Below are positions 44,005 to 56,780 of a stretch of 58,668 bases of DNA, in pieces. The notes beneath the pieces are model-generated. The model was not told the origin of the DNA. It saw only the letters and a program-made list of their open reading frames with translations, and made no database searches. The stretch is from UBA6164 sp964527325 (lineage in GTDB: Bacteria > Patescibacteriota > Gracilibacteria > BD1-5 > UBA6164). The stretch spans positions 1-58,668 of the forward strand of contig CAZGNU010000004.1 in assembly GCA_964527325.1 (NCBI GenBank). The letters run 5' to 3'. Each line of letters opens with the position of its first letter. Position 1 is the first letter of the stretch. The translations under genes and the position numbers were made by a program.

Positions 44005-44183
44005 TTTAGTTTATAATTGAAAATATATGACAAAAATATATGAATATTATAATAAATTACAATTTTTTTTGAATCTATAAATTAGATTACAAAGATTTTT
44101 ATTTAAAATTTAAAAAATAATTTCACTTTTTTGAAAATATAAGTATATTAATGGTATATATTATTTTTTAAACTCATTTTTAT

Positions 44184-45431
44184 ATGAAAAAGATATTTTT
44201 TATTATATTTTATATTTTGTTATCATTTACTATTGTAAATGCAGATAGCAATTATGAATCTGATTATACGCTTATAGATTGTGTAAATGGTGATAATGAT
44301 ACAGCAGTAGCTTTTGATAGTTCAATGCCGTATGCAACTCTAAAAGAATGAATTGAAAATACAATTTCATATATAAATGCCAATGTAAATATTGCCTGAA
44401 ATGAAACAGTAGCTTCATGATCTACTTTCAATATAAAAGTACAGTGTAGTTTTAATGATATTTTAAACAGTAGTATCAATCTAAATTATAACTGAGTATT
44501 ATACAATAATGAACTAATCATAGAATGAATAGAAGATAACTCTTTTATTATTAATGAGGTTGATTTCAGGCTTGCAAATAAAGCTTGAAATATAGTTTTC
44601 AAAAATGCACAATTCAAAAATGAAACAAAGCCATATTTTTATGATAAAATAAATGTTCCTGCTGGACATGTTCGTTGAACAAGAACTCATCCGTTATCAA
44701 ATGCTATAAAAATTTTAGATTCATATATTTTTTTAAAAAATTTAAATAATATTTGAAATTATATGAATTATAAATCATATAATTATAAGCGGTATAATCG
44801 TTATTATAAAGATAGTCTATATAATTATTCAAATAAACAAATTATAGAAAATTCTATTATTGATATAGAAATTGAAAGCAGTTTTACTTTTAAAATGCCT
44901 ATTTTTATAAAAAACTCCAAAATAAATTTTAAAAATATAAATTATGATTGACCATTTAATATTAGTTTTATTGAAGACTGAAATACTTTTGTTGCAAAAG
45001 ATTTAAATTATTCGATTTTAGTATCAAATGAAATAGATTTATGATGAAATCATCTTTCAGTAGAAGATACAGAAAATATAGCTTTTTTAAATAACAAAAT
45101 TCATAATTTTGATAATATAGATATTGATTGAAAAGCTGTTTATGTAAATAATTATTTTGAAAATAATAGTACTATAAATATTTCAAATACTAAAAGCATG
45201 TATAATAATATCTTTAAATCAAGTTTTACAGACACATATGATATTATGAATTACAGAAAAAATTATGCAGAAAATAATGTGTTATGAAAATGAATAGGGT
45301 GGATATATAAAAGAATTAGAGATAATAAATATTTCAACATAGATATAAGTGTAGATTCACTATACAAAGAAGTTACAGGTAATGATTTACCAGGATGATT
45401 ATGAGATATTTATGTAATTTTTAATTATTAA
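44184..45431 (+). CDS. Exported protein, possible beta-helix
   Basis: A 415-aa protein with a signal peptide (MKKIFFIIFYILLSFTIVNA). The mature part is rich in Asn, Ile, Tyr and Asp, with repeated short strands such as NNIFKSSFTD, NKIHNFDNIDIDG and NYFENNSTINISN, the pattern of right-handed beta-helix (pectate lyase-like) surface proteins. No catalytic residues can be assigned. It is followed 4 nt later by another exported protein, so the two are likely cotranslated. Confidence 0.65.
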
Positions 45432-45435
45432 ACAT

Positions 45436-46275
45436 ATGAAAAATATTATTCTATTATTATTTTTCATACAAACTTTTTTAATCTATCAAGTTAATGCAGA
45501 GAAAACTATCTGTGATTCATGAAATATAAACAAAAATTGAATTACATTAGAAAAAATATGTAATTGATGATATATGACATGAAGCATAAAGTGAGTAGAT
45601 TCTTTTACTTGAAGTTTTAAAAATCTACAAACCTGATATTGGTGAACAAATAATAATTATAACAAGGATTTAAATTTAGAGAAAAATTTTCCAACATGAG
45701 AATTTGATGCAAATAAAACAACAAAAATTAGAAACACAAATCCGGAATACACTATTCCAGTTTGATATATATGAACAGGTTTTAATTATAACAAAAATTT
45801 AGATCCAATAAAAAATCTACCATTTTGATTTTTTGATACTAATCACACTACATATATAAAAAACACAAATCCAGATCTTTCAGTTCCAGTATGATTTTTA
45901 TGAAATGCGGTAATTGAAAAAAAGACAAAATGATCAAAGAAGAAGCAGGAAGAAAATACATATACATACAAAGAATATTTTGAAAAAATATTCAAAGATA
46001 ATTCGAAAATACAATATATTCAACTAAGATATAAACAATATGAATACGACAAGCTTATAAACAACTTACTTGAAGTATTATTAAATTGAGATAATAAAGC
46101 AAACAAAGTGATATCTAAAGAAACACAAAATAGGATAAAATTGTATGTAGAAAACAATAATGAATTTAAAGAAAAATTAAGTAAATTAGTTAAGAATCTG
46201 AGGGTTATAAATAAAGCTTTTGAAAAAGTTAGTGGTGAGGAAAAAGTTTATATTATTGAGTATTATTTAAATTAA
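45436..46275 (+). CDS. Exported protein with tandem repeats
   Basis: A 279-aa protein with a signal peptide (MKNIILLLFFIQTFLIYQVNA). After CDSGNINKNGITLEKICNGG it carries two tandem units of about 43 residues, each with the order NYNK-L, then F-TGEFDANKTTKIRNTNPE or its variant FFDTNHTTYIKNTNPD, then PVGYIGTG or PVGFLGNA. The last 120 residues are charged helix. The function is unknown. The paired Cys near the mature N-terminus could form a disulfide. Confidence 0.65.
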
Positions 46276-46562
46276 ATAAGCATTATGAAAAAGGAAAATT
46301 TAAAAAGATTTTATTTCCAAATAAAAAGTTTTCTTCTTTATATAAACAATTACAATCACATTATTAATTAAATTTGAGTTTGAAAGATGTTAAAAAGAAA
46401 ATTTTATTAAAGAAAAAAAGAAAGAAAATAAAAAAATAGGTGCCCTTAGGTATTTAGCCGTTCGGTCCCTATTTCGTCGTGATACATATACATTATATTA
46501 TACATAAAAAGCAAATTTTTTACATAAATTAATTAAAACATTATTTAAATAACAAAAATATT
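46276..46562. other. Intergenic region with a small GC-rich folded block
   Basis: Mostly A/T, but positions about 46433-46480 hold AATAGG...CCTATT enclosing CCTTAGG and CCGTTCGG, which can fold as a three-way junction. No gene fits. It could be a terminator or leader for the next membrane protein. Confidence 0.4.
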
Positions 46563-47435
46563 ATGAAAAAACAAGGTAATTTTTTAGAGAAATATTGGAA
46601 ATGGATAGTTAGGATTTTAGTTGTAATTTGAATTGGATTGATATTAAAACTATTTTTAATGTGATTAGAAATTAGTAGATCATGTTGAGGATGATATATA
46701 AGTTTATGTATGTGAATAAATATTGATTATCATTGGAGTATTTTATCAACAGTTACTTTTATATTACTGATAATTTCAACTTGATTGTTATTTGTAATGA
46801 AAACAAAAAAACAAACTAAAACAAAAATTATAATTGCTTTAATTATTTTTGTCTTGTGAATTTTTTCTAAACAAATACTTTTTGTTTTCTCAAAAGATTT
46901 CAAATTTTATCTAACAGATATGTCAGATAAATATATAGATGAAAATTGAAACTTCACTGATTTAGATTTATATTTAGAACTTGTAACAAAATATTGTAAA
47001 AGTGATAGATATGATGAAATAGCTCATTGTGGTTGAAAAATGATCTATGATTTCAACACAATAGAAGAATACAAAAAAGCACTAGACTATTTCAACAAAC
47101 ACGATTACAAAGATATGTACACACTTACATATAACTCAATTGAAGACAATGTTTGATTAGAAAACATGATAAGGGAGTATGATGATGTGACTTTTTATTG
47201 TTATTTACTTAAAGATGAATGGGATAATAATTGAATTGTTTTTAATATTAAAAGTAATTCTAGTAATGAATGAATTAGTAATTTAATTAATAATATCACT
47301 AATTTATTATTAAAAGCTGAAAATGAAAAATTTAAAGATTTTTATGAAGAAAGAAAATATTGGGACGATATTTCTAAAGATATTGATGATAAAATCAAAC
47401 AAATACCAGCAATAAATACAAATATTCTTTATTAA
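46563..47435 (+). CDS. Membrane protein, unknown
   Basis: A 290-aa protein with three hydrophobic segments in its first 120 residues (WIVRILVVIGIGLILKLFLM; ILSTVTFILLIISTGLLFVM; IIIALIIFVLGIFSKQILFVF), and a soluble acidic C-terminal part rich in Asp and Tyr. A Cys/Gly cluster (SRSCGGGYISLCMG) lies between the first two segments. It sits 13 nt upstream of the secreted lipase-like gene and may help its export or stability. Confidence 0.6.
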
Positions 47436-47448
47436 TAAAATATTACTA

Positions 47449-50010
47449 ATGAAAAAAATAATAACAATATTACTAATAATATTTTCTATTATTCAAAATG
47501 TTACAGCAAATAATGAACCATATTGACCAATAACAGATTTTGAAAAACAAGTATTAACATTTTGATTGGAAAATAATAAAAAATGTGAAAAAATTAAAGA
47601 AACAGATTATCCAACTATATTTATACCATGAATATTAGCTTCATGGTACAGTTCTGAATCATACAAATGAACAAAAATAAAAAGATGGATACCTGATCCA
47701 ATAACTCACAGCTATGATACACTTTTTAAAACATTTTATGAAAAAGGTTATGACATAAAAGATGTTTTTTATACAGACGAATTTAATACATACATTGCTT
47801 GAAATCCAAAACAATCTCTTTACCTTTTTTGATATGATTGGAAAAAAGACAATAAAATTACAGCAAAACTTCTAAGAGATCTAATATTAAAAATTAGACT
47901 TAAATATCAAGAAGAAAATAATTGATGTGATATATGAAAAGTAAATATTGTAGCACATTCTATGTGATGACTTGTGGCTAGAGCTATGCTAGAAGATATG
48001 TGTGCAAGTGACGAAGATTTAAAAAATTATCATAAATATTTAAAAAGATGACAAATAAAAGAAATAAAAAGTCATAATTGTTATAACTGGACTAAAATAA
48101 ATAAATTTATTACTATTTCTACACCACATAGATGATCACCAAATAGCTTTGCTCTTTGGACCAAATGAGATCTTTTGTATACAAATCCATTTCTTGATAC
48201 ATGAATGTTAAAATGACAAATGGATGTTATTACCGCAAAAGATTTTTATAAAAAAATACATTGATATTATGATAATATGAGAAATTGAATTATAACTATA
48301 TGACAGCTGTTACCAGATGTTAAAAATTATAATAATTACAATAAGTCTTTACTATATTTATCAAAAATAGATAATAATAAACAAACTAAAATTATAAATA
48401 ATCATAGTTATCCTGTTAATGAGTTTTTAGAAGAATTAAATAAGGAGTCTAATATAGAAAAAATGTTTTCAAATATATCATGAAAATATACACTATACTA
48501 TTCTTCACTTACTTGAAATAAAGAATATCATGAGGTATTTTGAATAAAAAATAATATTATATGATATCAAATTTCAGATTCATATTGAAAACCTGTTTGA
48601 TCATTATGATTAGATATTACTGAAGGATATAAATGAGAATGATTATATGTACATTATAGTAGAGATATTAAAGAAAATGTCTATAATATTTGAAAAAAAA
48701 TAATAAATGAAACATGATTATGATGAGATGGAACTGTTCCTACAAAAAATTTACAGTTAATCCCAAATGACACATGAAACATAATAAACAATTCTAAATT
48801 TGATATACAAAAAATACAATGTTATAAAGATGAAATGTATACAGATAAAGATTGAATAAATTTAAGTAAATATGAAAATAAATTAACCCAAAAAATATGA
48901 TCAGAAACTATTATGGAACTATGTTCACACACAAAAATGCCTATTTTAACTTCTATACAAGTATTAGAAAATATTATTTGAGAAGAATTATTAACTGAAA
49001 AAGATATTAATAAAAGAATAACTCAACATCAACAATTATTATACAAAAATATTTGATACACAAATTATGTTGACAACCGTTTAATAAGCTTGAAATCTTA
49101 TAGTGAAAAAAGTAATAATCATGATGTAAGTTATTGAAAATGATCTTTGTCTAATTATGAGTATAATTATACTAATGAAACGTATAAACAAGATTGAATT
49201 AAAACAAACACAAAAATAAATAAATATTTTACAGACTCATATTATATTCATTCGTTTAATAATAAAAAAGCAATCGATGATTTTATTGAAAATCAAGATG
49301 ACAAAGAAACAGAAAAAATTGATTTATGATTTTCCTGAGCTTTTTGAATGCTAGATTCTATGCTTCGCTATGAAATCCTCTCTCCAATAAACATAATCAT
49401 AGAAGATGAGCAAGGTCGTAAAATATGAATAGATCCGGATACTGGGATGATAATAAATGAGATTCCTGGAGCCTGGACTAGTTGAGATACTGAAGGAAGC
49501 AATGAACCAGAATTTTTCTTGATACCTAGAACTGGAACAGGAGAAGTAATACATAAGATAAATACTTATGGTACTGGAGATGGAGAATATCATATTGTTA
49601 TGGAAGAAATAAAAACCTCATCCCATACCCCAGGGCACTCTCTCTTGAGCAAGCTCAATTCACCTTGACCCTCTCCTTTGGAGGAGATGGAGCTAGCTAC
49701 ATTAGTTATAGCTTGAGTTGCAAAAAAATGAGAACAGGAAAAGTATGTTGTGGCTGTGAAGGAATGAAAATCTTGATTTGTGAAGATTGATAAGAGTAAT
49801 TATAAGTTGTTTAAATTAGAAGAGTTGGATAGGAAGTATAGTGAAATTTTTGAAAAGTTAAAAGAAATTCTTGATAATAGGTATACAAAAAAGAAAAAAA
49901 ATAAACTAAAATTAGGACTAAAAAAGTTAAGAGATTCTTGATTTTGAAAACATAAAGACAATGAAAAAATCGTGTATTTGGTTGGGAAGATTTTAGAGTA
50001 TTTGGAGTAG
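47449..50010 (+). CDS. Secreted lipase-like alpha/beta hydrolase
   Basis: An 853-aa exported protein. A signal peptide (1-20) is followed by an alpha/beta hydrolase domain: TIFIPGILASWY (oxyanion strand), YDWKKDN, the nucleophile elbow VAHSMGGLVAR with Ser171, and ISTPHRGSPNSF. The order resembles lecithin:cholesterol acyltransferase and PGAP1-type lipases. GGDGTVPT near 425 fits the catalytic Asp region; the His is probably CSHTKMP (about 487). The C-terminal 350 residues are of unknown fold. A palindromic element is inserted in frame at about 722-749. It may attack host or environmental lipids. Confidence 0.8.
49612..49696. repeat. Palindromic element inserted in the lipase gene (copy K)
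   Basis: AACCTCATCCCATACCCCAG ... CCCTCTCCTTTGGAGGAGA. It shares AACCTCA and CCCTCTCCTTTGGAGGAG with copy F. GC-rich and open in frame, it encodes a Ser/Pro/Leu-rich loop, then Glu-Glu-Met. Confidence 0.8.
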
Positions 50011-50025
50011 GAAATTAATAATAAT

Positions 50026-50292
50026 ATGTTTTACAGAAAGTCATACTTAAATCAAATAAAAAAAGATTTGAAAAGTGAAAAATTGATATTACTTGTTTGA
50101 AGTAGGCAGGTGTGAAAAATAACTATTTTAAACATCTTAGAACAGGAGTTAGAATGAAAAAAATTATATATGAATTTATAAGATTTTTTTTGAAAATCTT
50201 TTGAAACAAAAGATAAATTTATTGATTTTTTAGAATTTGAAAAATGATTTGACTTGTATAAAGAAGGATATTTGTTTTTAAACGAGGTTTAA
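50026..50292 (+). pseudogene. Broken AAA-type ATPase (AAA_14/DUF4143 family) fragment
   Basis: The first 50 codons (MFYRKSYLNQIKKDLKSEKL, ILLVGSRQVGKITIL, EQELEGKKLYMNL) match the start of the common AAA_14 ATPase. The P-loop threonine is replaced by Ile (GKITIL for GKTTLL). A TAA then interrupts where Glu is expected (NL-stop-DFFGKSF), and the frame resumes to a second stop at 50290. The rest of the roughly 400-aa protein is missing. It follows the lipase gene by 15 nt. It is a decayed remnant, perhaps of a toxin-linked or mobile gene. Confidence 0.7.
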
Positions 50293-50383
50293 TATTTAAA
50301 AAATCAGAAGAAATACGTAATAAAAAATGAGAAGTTTGGGCAAAAATAGAGTGATTAGAGAAAAGGATTAGTGTTTAGAATCA

Positions 50384-50410
50384 AAAAACCTGCCGGTTAG
50401 GCAGATTTTT
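50384..50410 (-). terminator. Terminator with stop codon in its loop
   Basis: AAAAACCTGCC / GGCAGATTTTT with loop GGTTA. On the minus strand the TAA of the giant gene falls in the loop and a T-run follows. Confidence 0.8.
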
Positions 50411-53210
50411 GAATTTGAACTATAATGTCTGAGTTTAGACTATATAAAAATTCTGATAGCTCTCTTTCAATATCATTGAAAATAATTAAATTTTTACTAA
50501 ATGTAGGCTCTTTAACTTCAATTTTAAATATTCAATCTTTTAAAATTATATTAAAATCACTTTTTTTATCCATAACGCTTTTAGGAAACATGTTCACAGC
50601 AGCTATAGTTAAAATTTCTTCTTTTTCATGATTACTTATAGAACTCCATATTTCTCATAATTTATCAATATCAAATTCTCAGTTTTTCATTAGTCATTTT
50701 TTTTCTAATTGTTTTTCATCTAAATCATTATCAGATAATTTTAAATAAGCAAAAATTCATGCAGCAATGATAATACCAGTTCATATTTTAGTTTTTGTAC
50801 CACCAGGTAATGGTTTTTTTGGTAATTTTGATGCTATTTTTATTAATTCAGCAGATCTAGCTATTCACCAACCTCATAATTTTATTGCTTCATATGGTAT
50901 TCTTGTGGCACTTATAAATAATGCTCTAACAATTCATCATGTTAATTTAAACGCTCATTGTCCAGCATATTTTGAAATATCTTTTCATACTAAAAATAAT
51001 TCAGATCAAATTACAAATGCTCATAATCCCCCTACAGCTCAATCTTTTATGCTAAAATCTCCATTTTTTATATTTACACTTGATTCTTTTAAAAGAGCCC
51101 ATCATCAGACAAATCAATTTGTAGCCATTATAGAATGAAGTAAGTTTCAATCTCAGTTTATCACTTCGTCATATACATTTACAGAAAGCAATATTACAGG
51201 AAGCCTTCAAAATAAACTTTTTATTATTTCTGGAGATAGTTTTCATAAAGCTTTAAAAAGTTCTTTTGCTTTAAATTTATCTGAGATGTGAAGCACTGTA
51301 TGTCATTCAATATATCTTAAATTAAAACTACTATTTATTTGTCTAATTTGATTAAGTGTTTTTCCAAAAGTTCAATTAACAATAGACGCTCATAATTTAC
51401 TGTTAGATTTAGCTATATCATCTATGTTTTCTAGGGTTGTTGTAAAATAGTGATATTTCATTGGATGTTTAGAGAAGCTTTTTAGATTATTTAATCATTC
51501 TCCTTTTATTCATCTTTCAGAAGCTAATTTTATTTTATTGATTTTATTTGATATTTTATCTAAATTATCTAAATGTTTTTGTCTTAAATGTTTTGGAGCG
51601 TTTTTTAAATCATCAAGTTCTTGAAAACTATCTTTAGTTAACTCTAAAGATTTATTTAAGTTTTTTAGCCAATCGCTTTCTCAAGGAGATAATTTGTCTA
51701 ATAAGCTTTGTAACTGAGCTACAGGTGGTTTATTTAATGAGCTAATTGTTTTTCAAATATTTCATTTGATTCATGAATTTTTAATTTGAGAACCAGTTTC
51801 AGCAAGAGTTACTAATGATGAGCTGGCATAATATGATATATTTCATAATACTGCTCAAACTAATCATAATTCTGCATAAAATGCCCTTAGTAAAACAATT
51901 CTTTTTTCATTGTCTAAATTTCAAATTTTATCTTCTAGTTGACCAAATGTGATTTTTCATAATAAATCTGGAATGATATCGTTTCAGGTCATTCATTTCA
52001 AACCAATTTTTAATTTATCTCATCATTCTTTTGCAAATCATATAAATAAGTTTGATGTATCAATAACATCTCCTCTCCATAATTCCCATATTATAGCTGG
52101 AATAAAGATAAGTGATTCTATTCATATGGTTGCAACATCAGCAAAAGATCATTCTCCTTTATCTATAAATGATTTAAGAGTAGATTTACTAACTTTTTTA
52201 TCAATAATTTCATTTAATTTATTTTCTTTTGAGCTTCATTCATTTATAATAATTCAACTTTTTCATAAACTTTCTTTTAGTTGATTATATAGTTCTCATC
52301 TAATTTTATTTAACATATTGTTTGCTATTTTTTCTAGTTCAGGATCAGAAAGAATATTTCAAATGATTTTTGTATTTTCTAAATCTTTAAAAGTAATTTT
52401 TTTTCATGATTTAACTATTTCCAAAAGTTTATTAAAATCTTTTGTTGATACACAAGATCATTCAGTATCAGGAGAAAGTTTTCTTTTTAAAAGATTTGTA
52501 GTTTTTTCATCAAGTTTTCATCAAGTTTTTTTCTCGAAGAAATCTATAACGGTATTTTGAGTTTGAGATAAGGTTTTTTTAAATTCTGGAGAATTGGTAT
52601 CAAGTTTTTCTTCTACAGTTTTACCAGCTTTTTTCAAAGCTTCTTTTCATGTGAAAATTCAAAAAAATCACTTAAAGAAAAGGCCTAAAGCTCACCAAAA
52701 CCCTTCCTTTTTTATGTTAACAAAAAAGTCACTAAAAACGTCTCAGAATTTTGCTATAATTCATGCATCTTTAATTTTTTTAACAGCTTCTCAGGTCTGA
52801 TTAACAATTTCTTTTGTTTTTTCTTTTGTTGCTGTTGTTCATGTAATAGCAGCAGCTTTTAATTTTTTTGATAAATCAAAAGATTGAGTTCATTCAAGTT
52901 GTTCTTGTTTTCCTGTTTGTTCTAATTGAACAATTTTTTCATGTTGTCTTCAAATTTCTTTACGTTTTTGAAAATCAGATCTTAATTGTTCAAGTTCTAA
53001 ATTAACTATTTCTATAATAGTAACTTTTCATTCTTTGATTTTATTTATTTGTAATTCTGAAAGAAATATTTCTCATTCTTTTTTTGCTATTACTAATAAA
53101 TCTTCAGGAACATCAATATTGTGTTTTTTTGATAACTCAAAAATACTTACGAATTTTTCATTAATACGAGAGTCTCATCAAACAATTTCTTTGCTATTTG
53201 TTAAAGTCAT
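50397..53210 (-). CDS. Giant protein of unknown function 1
   Basis: A 937-aa protein that I do not recognise. It starts MTLTNSKEIVGGDSRINEKF with no signal peptide. Residues about 40-140 are charged helix (EIVNLELEQLRSDFQKRKEI), followed by several Gly-rich hydrophobic stretches (GFWGALGLFFKGFFGIFTG, ATIGIESLIFIPAIIWELW, LVGAVLGNISYYASSSLV, VGGLGAFVIGSELFLVG, GTGIIIAAGIFAYLKL). The size and mixed character recall pore-forming or membrane-spanning proteins. It has its own terminator and is preceded by the similar-looking giant gene 2. Codon use is normal for this genome, so it is not recently acquired. Confidence 0.65.
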
Positions 53211-53268
53211 AATTTTTTATTAATATTATTTTAATAATTATAACATATTTTGAATTTAATAACAAAAA

Positions 53269-53290
53269 AACACACGATTTATCGTGTGTT
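53269..53290 (-). terminator. Terminator between the two giant genes
   Basis: AACACACGAT / ATCGTGTGTT with a 2-nt loop, 10 nt after the stop of giant gene 2, followed on the minus strand by seven T. Confidence 0.9.
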
Positions 53291-53300
53291 ATAAATGTAA

Positions 53301-56300
53301 TTATTCTTTTCAAAATAATCCTGTTGTAATTTCTACGGCTTTATCAGATCATTCAGACATCAATTCATTATAAACTAAACTTCTTAACCAACCAACGTGT
53401 CATGCAAATGCATAGTTAAATACCATTTCTACTCAATTCCATACAGAAAGAGTTTCATCCCAAGTTTGTCAATTGTTATACATATCCCACATTTCATTAG
53501 CAACTACTCATGAAAGAGCTCATGTCCTTCATTTTGCAGAACTCCAAAGATTCCACTTAGTTGTTTCTCAAGCTTTATTTCAACGCAAAATCCACATTAA
53601 AGCATATTGAGTAGTAGTCCCTCATTTTTTTAATTGAGTTTCAATATAATCAAGTTTTTCTGAAACTATTTTTTTAACCTTACCATCAGGTAATTTATTT
53701 AAGATTCTTTTTTTATTTTCTCAACTAAAAATATAAGAGCTTTTGTTTATAATTTTTTTAATCGATGAAATTCATTTACTTCAAACAATGGTTTCTAAAA
53801 TTTTATTAGCTTGAACATTGCTTAATTTTTCAAATTTGATATCATTGTATTCATTTCAATTTTTCTTTTGTACCCTGTATTCGGATCACTCATTTCTTAT
53901 TCTAAAAATACCTTCACCAGTATCTATATTTTTACTTTCTATATTTTTAAGCTTAGCTTGCATCTCTCTATTTCAAGATTTAATAGCAATATCAAATAAT
54001 TTATTTTCTTGAGATAATTCTTTATAAATTTTTTTAGCGGCTTCATTTGGTTTACTAAAACTTCATTTATAATTATTAGGTCATTCAACAACGTATTCTA
54101 CTTTCCTAGTTATTAAGCCTTTTTCAGGTGCTTTTACAACTTTTACAGTATATTCTCAATAGGAAATTGATTTTCATTTTTCTTTAAGAGCAGCTATTTC
54201 TTTAGTTATGGTTTTAGTATACTTAGCTTCAATTTTTGAAGCAGGTGTTGTTTCATTAACAACTTCAGAAGCTTCATTTTTAGCTCATTTAACTCATTTT
54301 TGTTTTCTTATATTTTTTATATGATTATTTATCCAAGCAGTTTTTGCTCATCAATGTATATATCTTTGTTTAGTTACATTCCATAATCTTATTATACTTC
54401 AATTGCTATCAGTTGTAATGATATAATTATCTCAATTTTTTCAGATATGCTCTATTGCTCTATTTTTAGGTAGTTCCATTTTTGTAGAATTTGAATTACT
54501 TTCAGGTTTTGGTGTTCTATTTATATCAATATTTCATTTTCCATTTTTACTGGCAAAATATCTACCAGCTCAGTGTAAAGCAGTAAACATCATAATTAGA
54601 GTCAAGTCTTCTTTTGTCCAGTTTCCAGGATTGATTACTATTTCTCTTCATTCTAAAGCTCTTGGAATATTAACCATTGCTTCAGTTCATCATAGAATAG
54701 TTAGTCATTGAGCTCATCTTGTTTTAAGTTTTCACCAATCTTTTGTTTTTATTTTCGCAAATGATTTTCATATTAGTGATAATACTCAATCTAGAGCCAT
54801 AAATTCTCATAATCCTGTCCATGTTCATTGCCACTTTTCTTCTTTTGCTGATCTATATAATTCACTACCAACATATCATGCTGATGTTCTTGCTAAAAAT
54901 TCACCTCATTTAACAAGTTTACTTCATTTTTGTATTGCTGCTCAGGCTTTACCAAGTGTAAATAACCATTTAGCTCATACATATCAAAGTCATCATGGTA
55001 TTAGACTTGTAGCTATAGTTGCTCAAATTTCTTCAGCATAACCAATGTTTTCATCAGCTGGACTCATGTAATCAGTTTTACCCCAAAAAGTTCATGACTC
55101 TCAAAGTCATACTATATCAGCATACATTCATTGATAGGTAGTTTGATCATCTCATCTATTTTTAAATGTTCAAATATAGCTTCTAAGTATTTGGTGTTTT
55201 GCAATTCTTGCAAATGTTTGATTCATTTGAAAAACTTTAAAGTCTTTTAAACTAAAAATAGTTTTATTAATTTGGTACATCTCAGTAAAAGAATCATATC
55301 ATTTTTTAAGCATTGCATTAGCTTTTGATCATATACCTTCTTTTTGTAATTCATTTATTGTTAATTTTAAATCTATTTGTATTTTTTCTTTTATATCTTC
55401 AGGAATATTAATTCAGTATAAAATATTTTCAATTGAACTATTAGTAATTTCTTCATTAGTATTAAGAATTTTTGAACTTATTTTTTGAATAAATTCAAAT
55501 TTTTGTTCTCCTAAAAGTTTATCAGCAATTTTTTCTCTTACAACAGTAGTATCTCAATTATCATATGCAAAACCTATTCTCATTTGATCATATATTTGTA
55601 ACATTTGATCTTCATAATTTCTTTCATTAATTCATAATAATAATTCTTTTACATCTTTCATGTCTCATTCGTCAATTATATCTCTTTCATTATCTTCAAC
55701 TTTTATAATAACATCAAATATTTTTTTAATACGATCATTAAAAGTATTTTTATCTTCAAATAAAGTATTTAGAGATCAATTAAGAAGAGAATATACTTCA
55801 GTTATTCATTTACCAATATTTTCTTTAGTTTTATCTAAAAATGCGTCATTTAAAGCAACTTTTTGTGCATTGATTGTCCATATTTCTAGAACCGTAGCTA
55901 AAGACTCATATCTTATTTTTGCTTCTCATTCTAGTTGAGACCTATCTTTTTCCATATAAGAAGGATCAACTAATATATCAGCCTTATTATCAACTCAAGG
56001 AATTATAGCTCAGGTAGGTTTTATTTCTATAGTGTAATGTTGAGTAACAGTTTCAATTATTGTTTCATTGTTTTTATGCTGAGTATTAATTTTTCAACTT
56101 GGTTGAGTTGGTATTTTCTTTTTTTTCTGTGTAGTTAATTTTTTTCATTCATGAGCACTTTTAGGTATAACAACCTTTTTAACCTTAGGTTTTAGTTTAG
56201 TTGTTTTTAGGTTAGCAACTAAATTAAGAGAAGCATTTTCTTGTTTCACAGGAATAGTTATTTTATCAAACCCTTTAGTAACTACTCAAACTTGAACTTT

Positions 56301-56603
56301 TTCTCAATTATGAGTTCTAAAAATTTTTCAATTTTCAATCTTAATAATATCTCAAGGCCAAATTCTATCTCATTCATTGTTAAAATTAATATGATTTCAA
56401 ACAGATGTAATTTTATTAATCAATGATAAAATATCGTTATTTCTAACTATATAACCTTCTGTAGAATTAAGTTTATTAATAATTCACTTAGAAATATCTT
56501 CTTTTAGTTCTTGTACATTTTGTTTTGTTTCTGCGCTTATCTTTTCAGACTCTAATTGCCTTAAAGACTTATTTTCAAAATGATTACTGTTTTCTAATGA
56601 CAT
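53301..56603 (-). CDS. Giant protein of unknown function 2
   Basis: A 1100-aa protein with no signal peptide. Near residues 45-95 it has a segment resembling the end of a LysM module (INFNNEGDRIWPGDIIKIEN), then a Lys/Pro-rich linker and long helical regions. Around 515-570 and 990-1090 it has Gly/aromatic hydrophobic stretches (GATIATSLIPGGLGYVGAKW; AFAGHVGWLRSLVYNELMSE), as in giant protein 1. It contains repeated segments of the type EYTVKVVKAPEKG / EYRVQKKNGNEY. The function is unknown; pairing with giant 1 suggests a joint role, possibly at the cell surface. Confidence 0.65.
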
Positions 56604-56780
56604 AATTTATTTATTATTATTAAATACAATATTATTTTACCACACTTAACCAAATTAAGTCAAAAAAAACTAATTGACTATTGTTTAAATGTAAGTGTTT
56701 TGTTTTAATAAAACTTCTTATTTGCAAAAAATCACCTTTTAAATAAACTTTTATTAATAATTCTTTTATAAGAAAATAAA

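Noticed and set aside
50425..56426. Many plus-strand ORFs between 50.4 and 56.4 kb
   Set aside because: They are antisense shadows of the two giant minus-strand genes, which are open over 938 and 1101 codons and end in real terminators.
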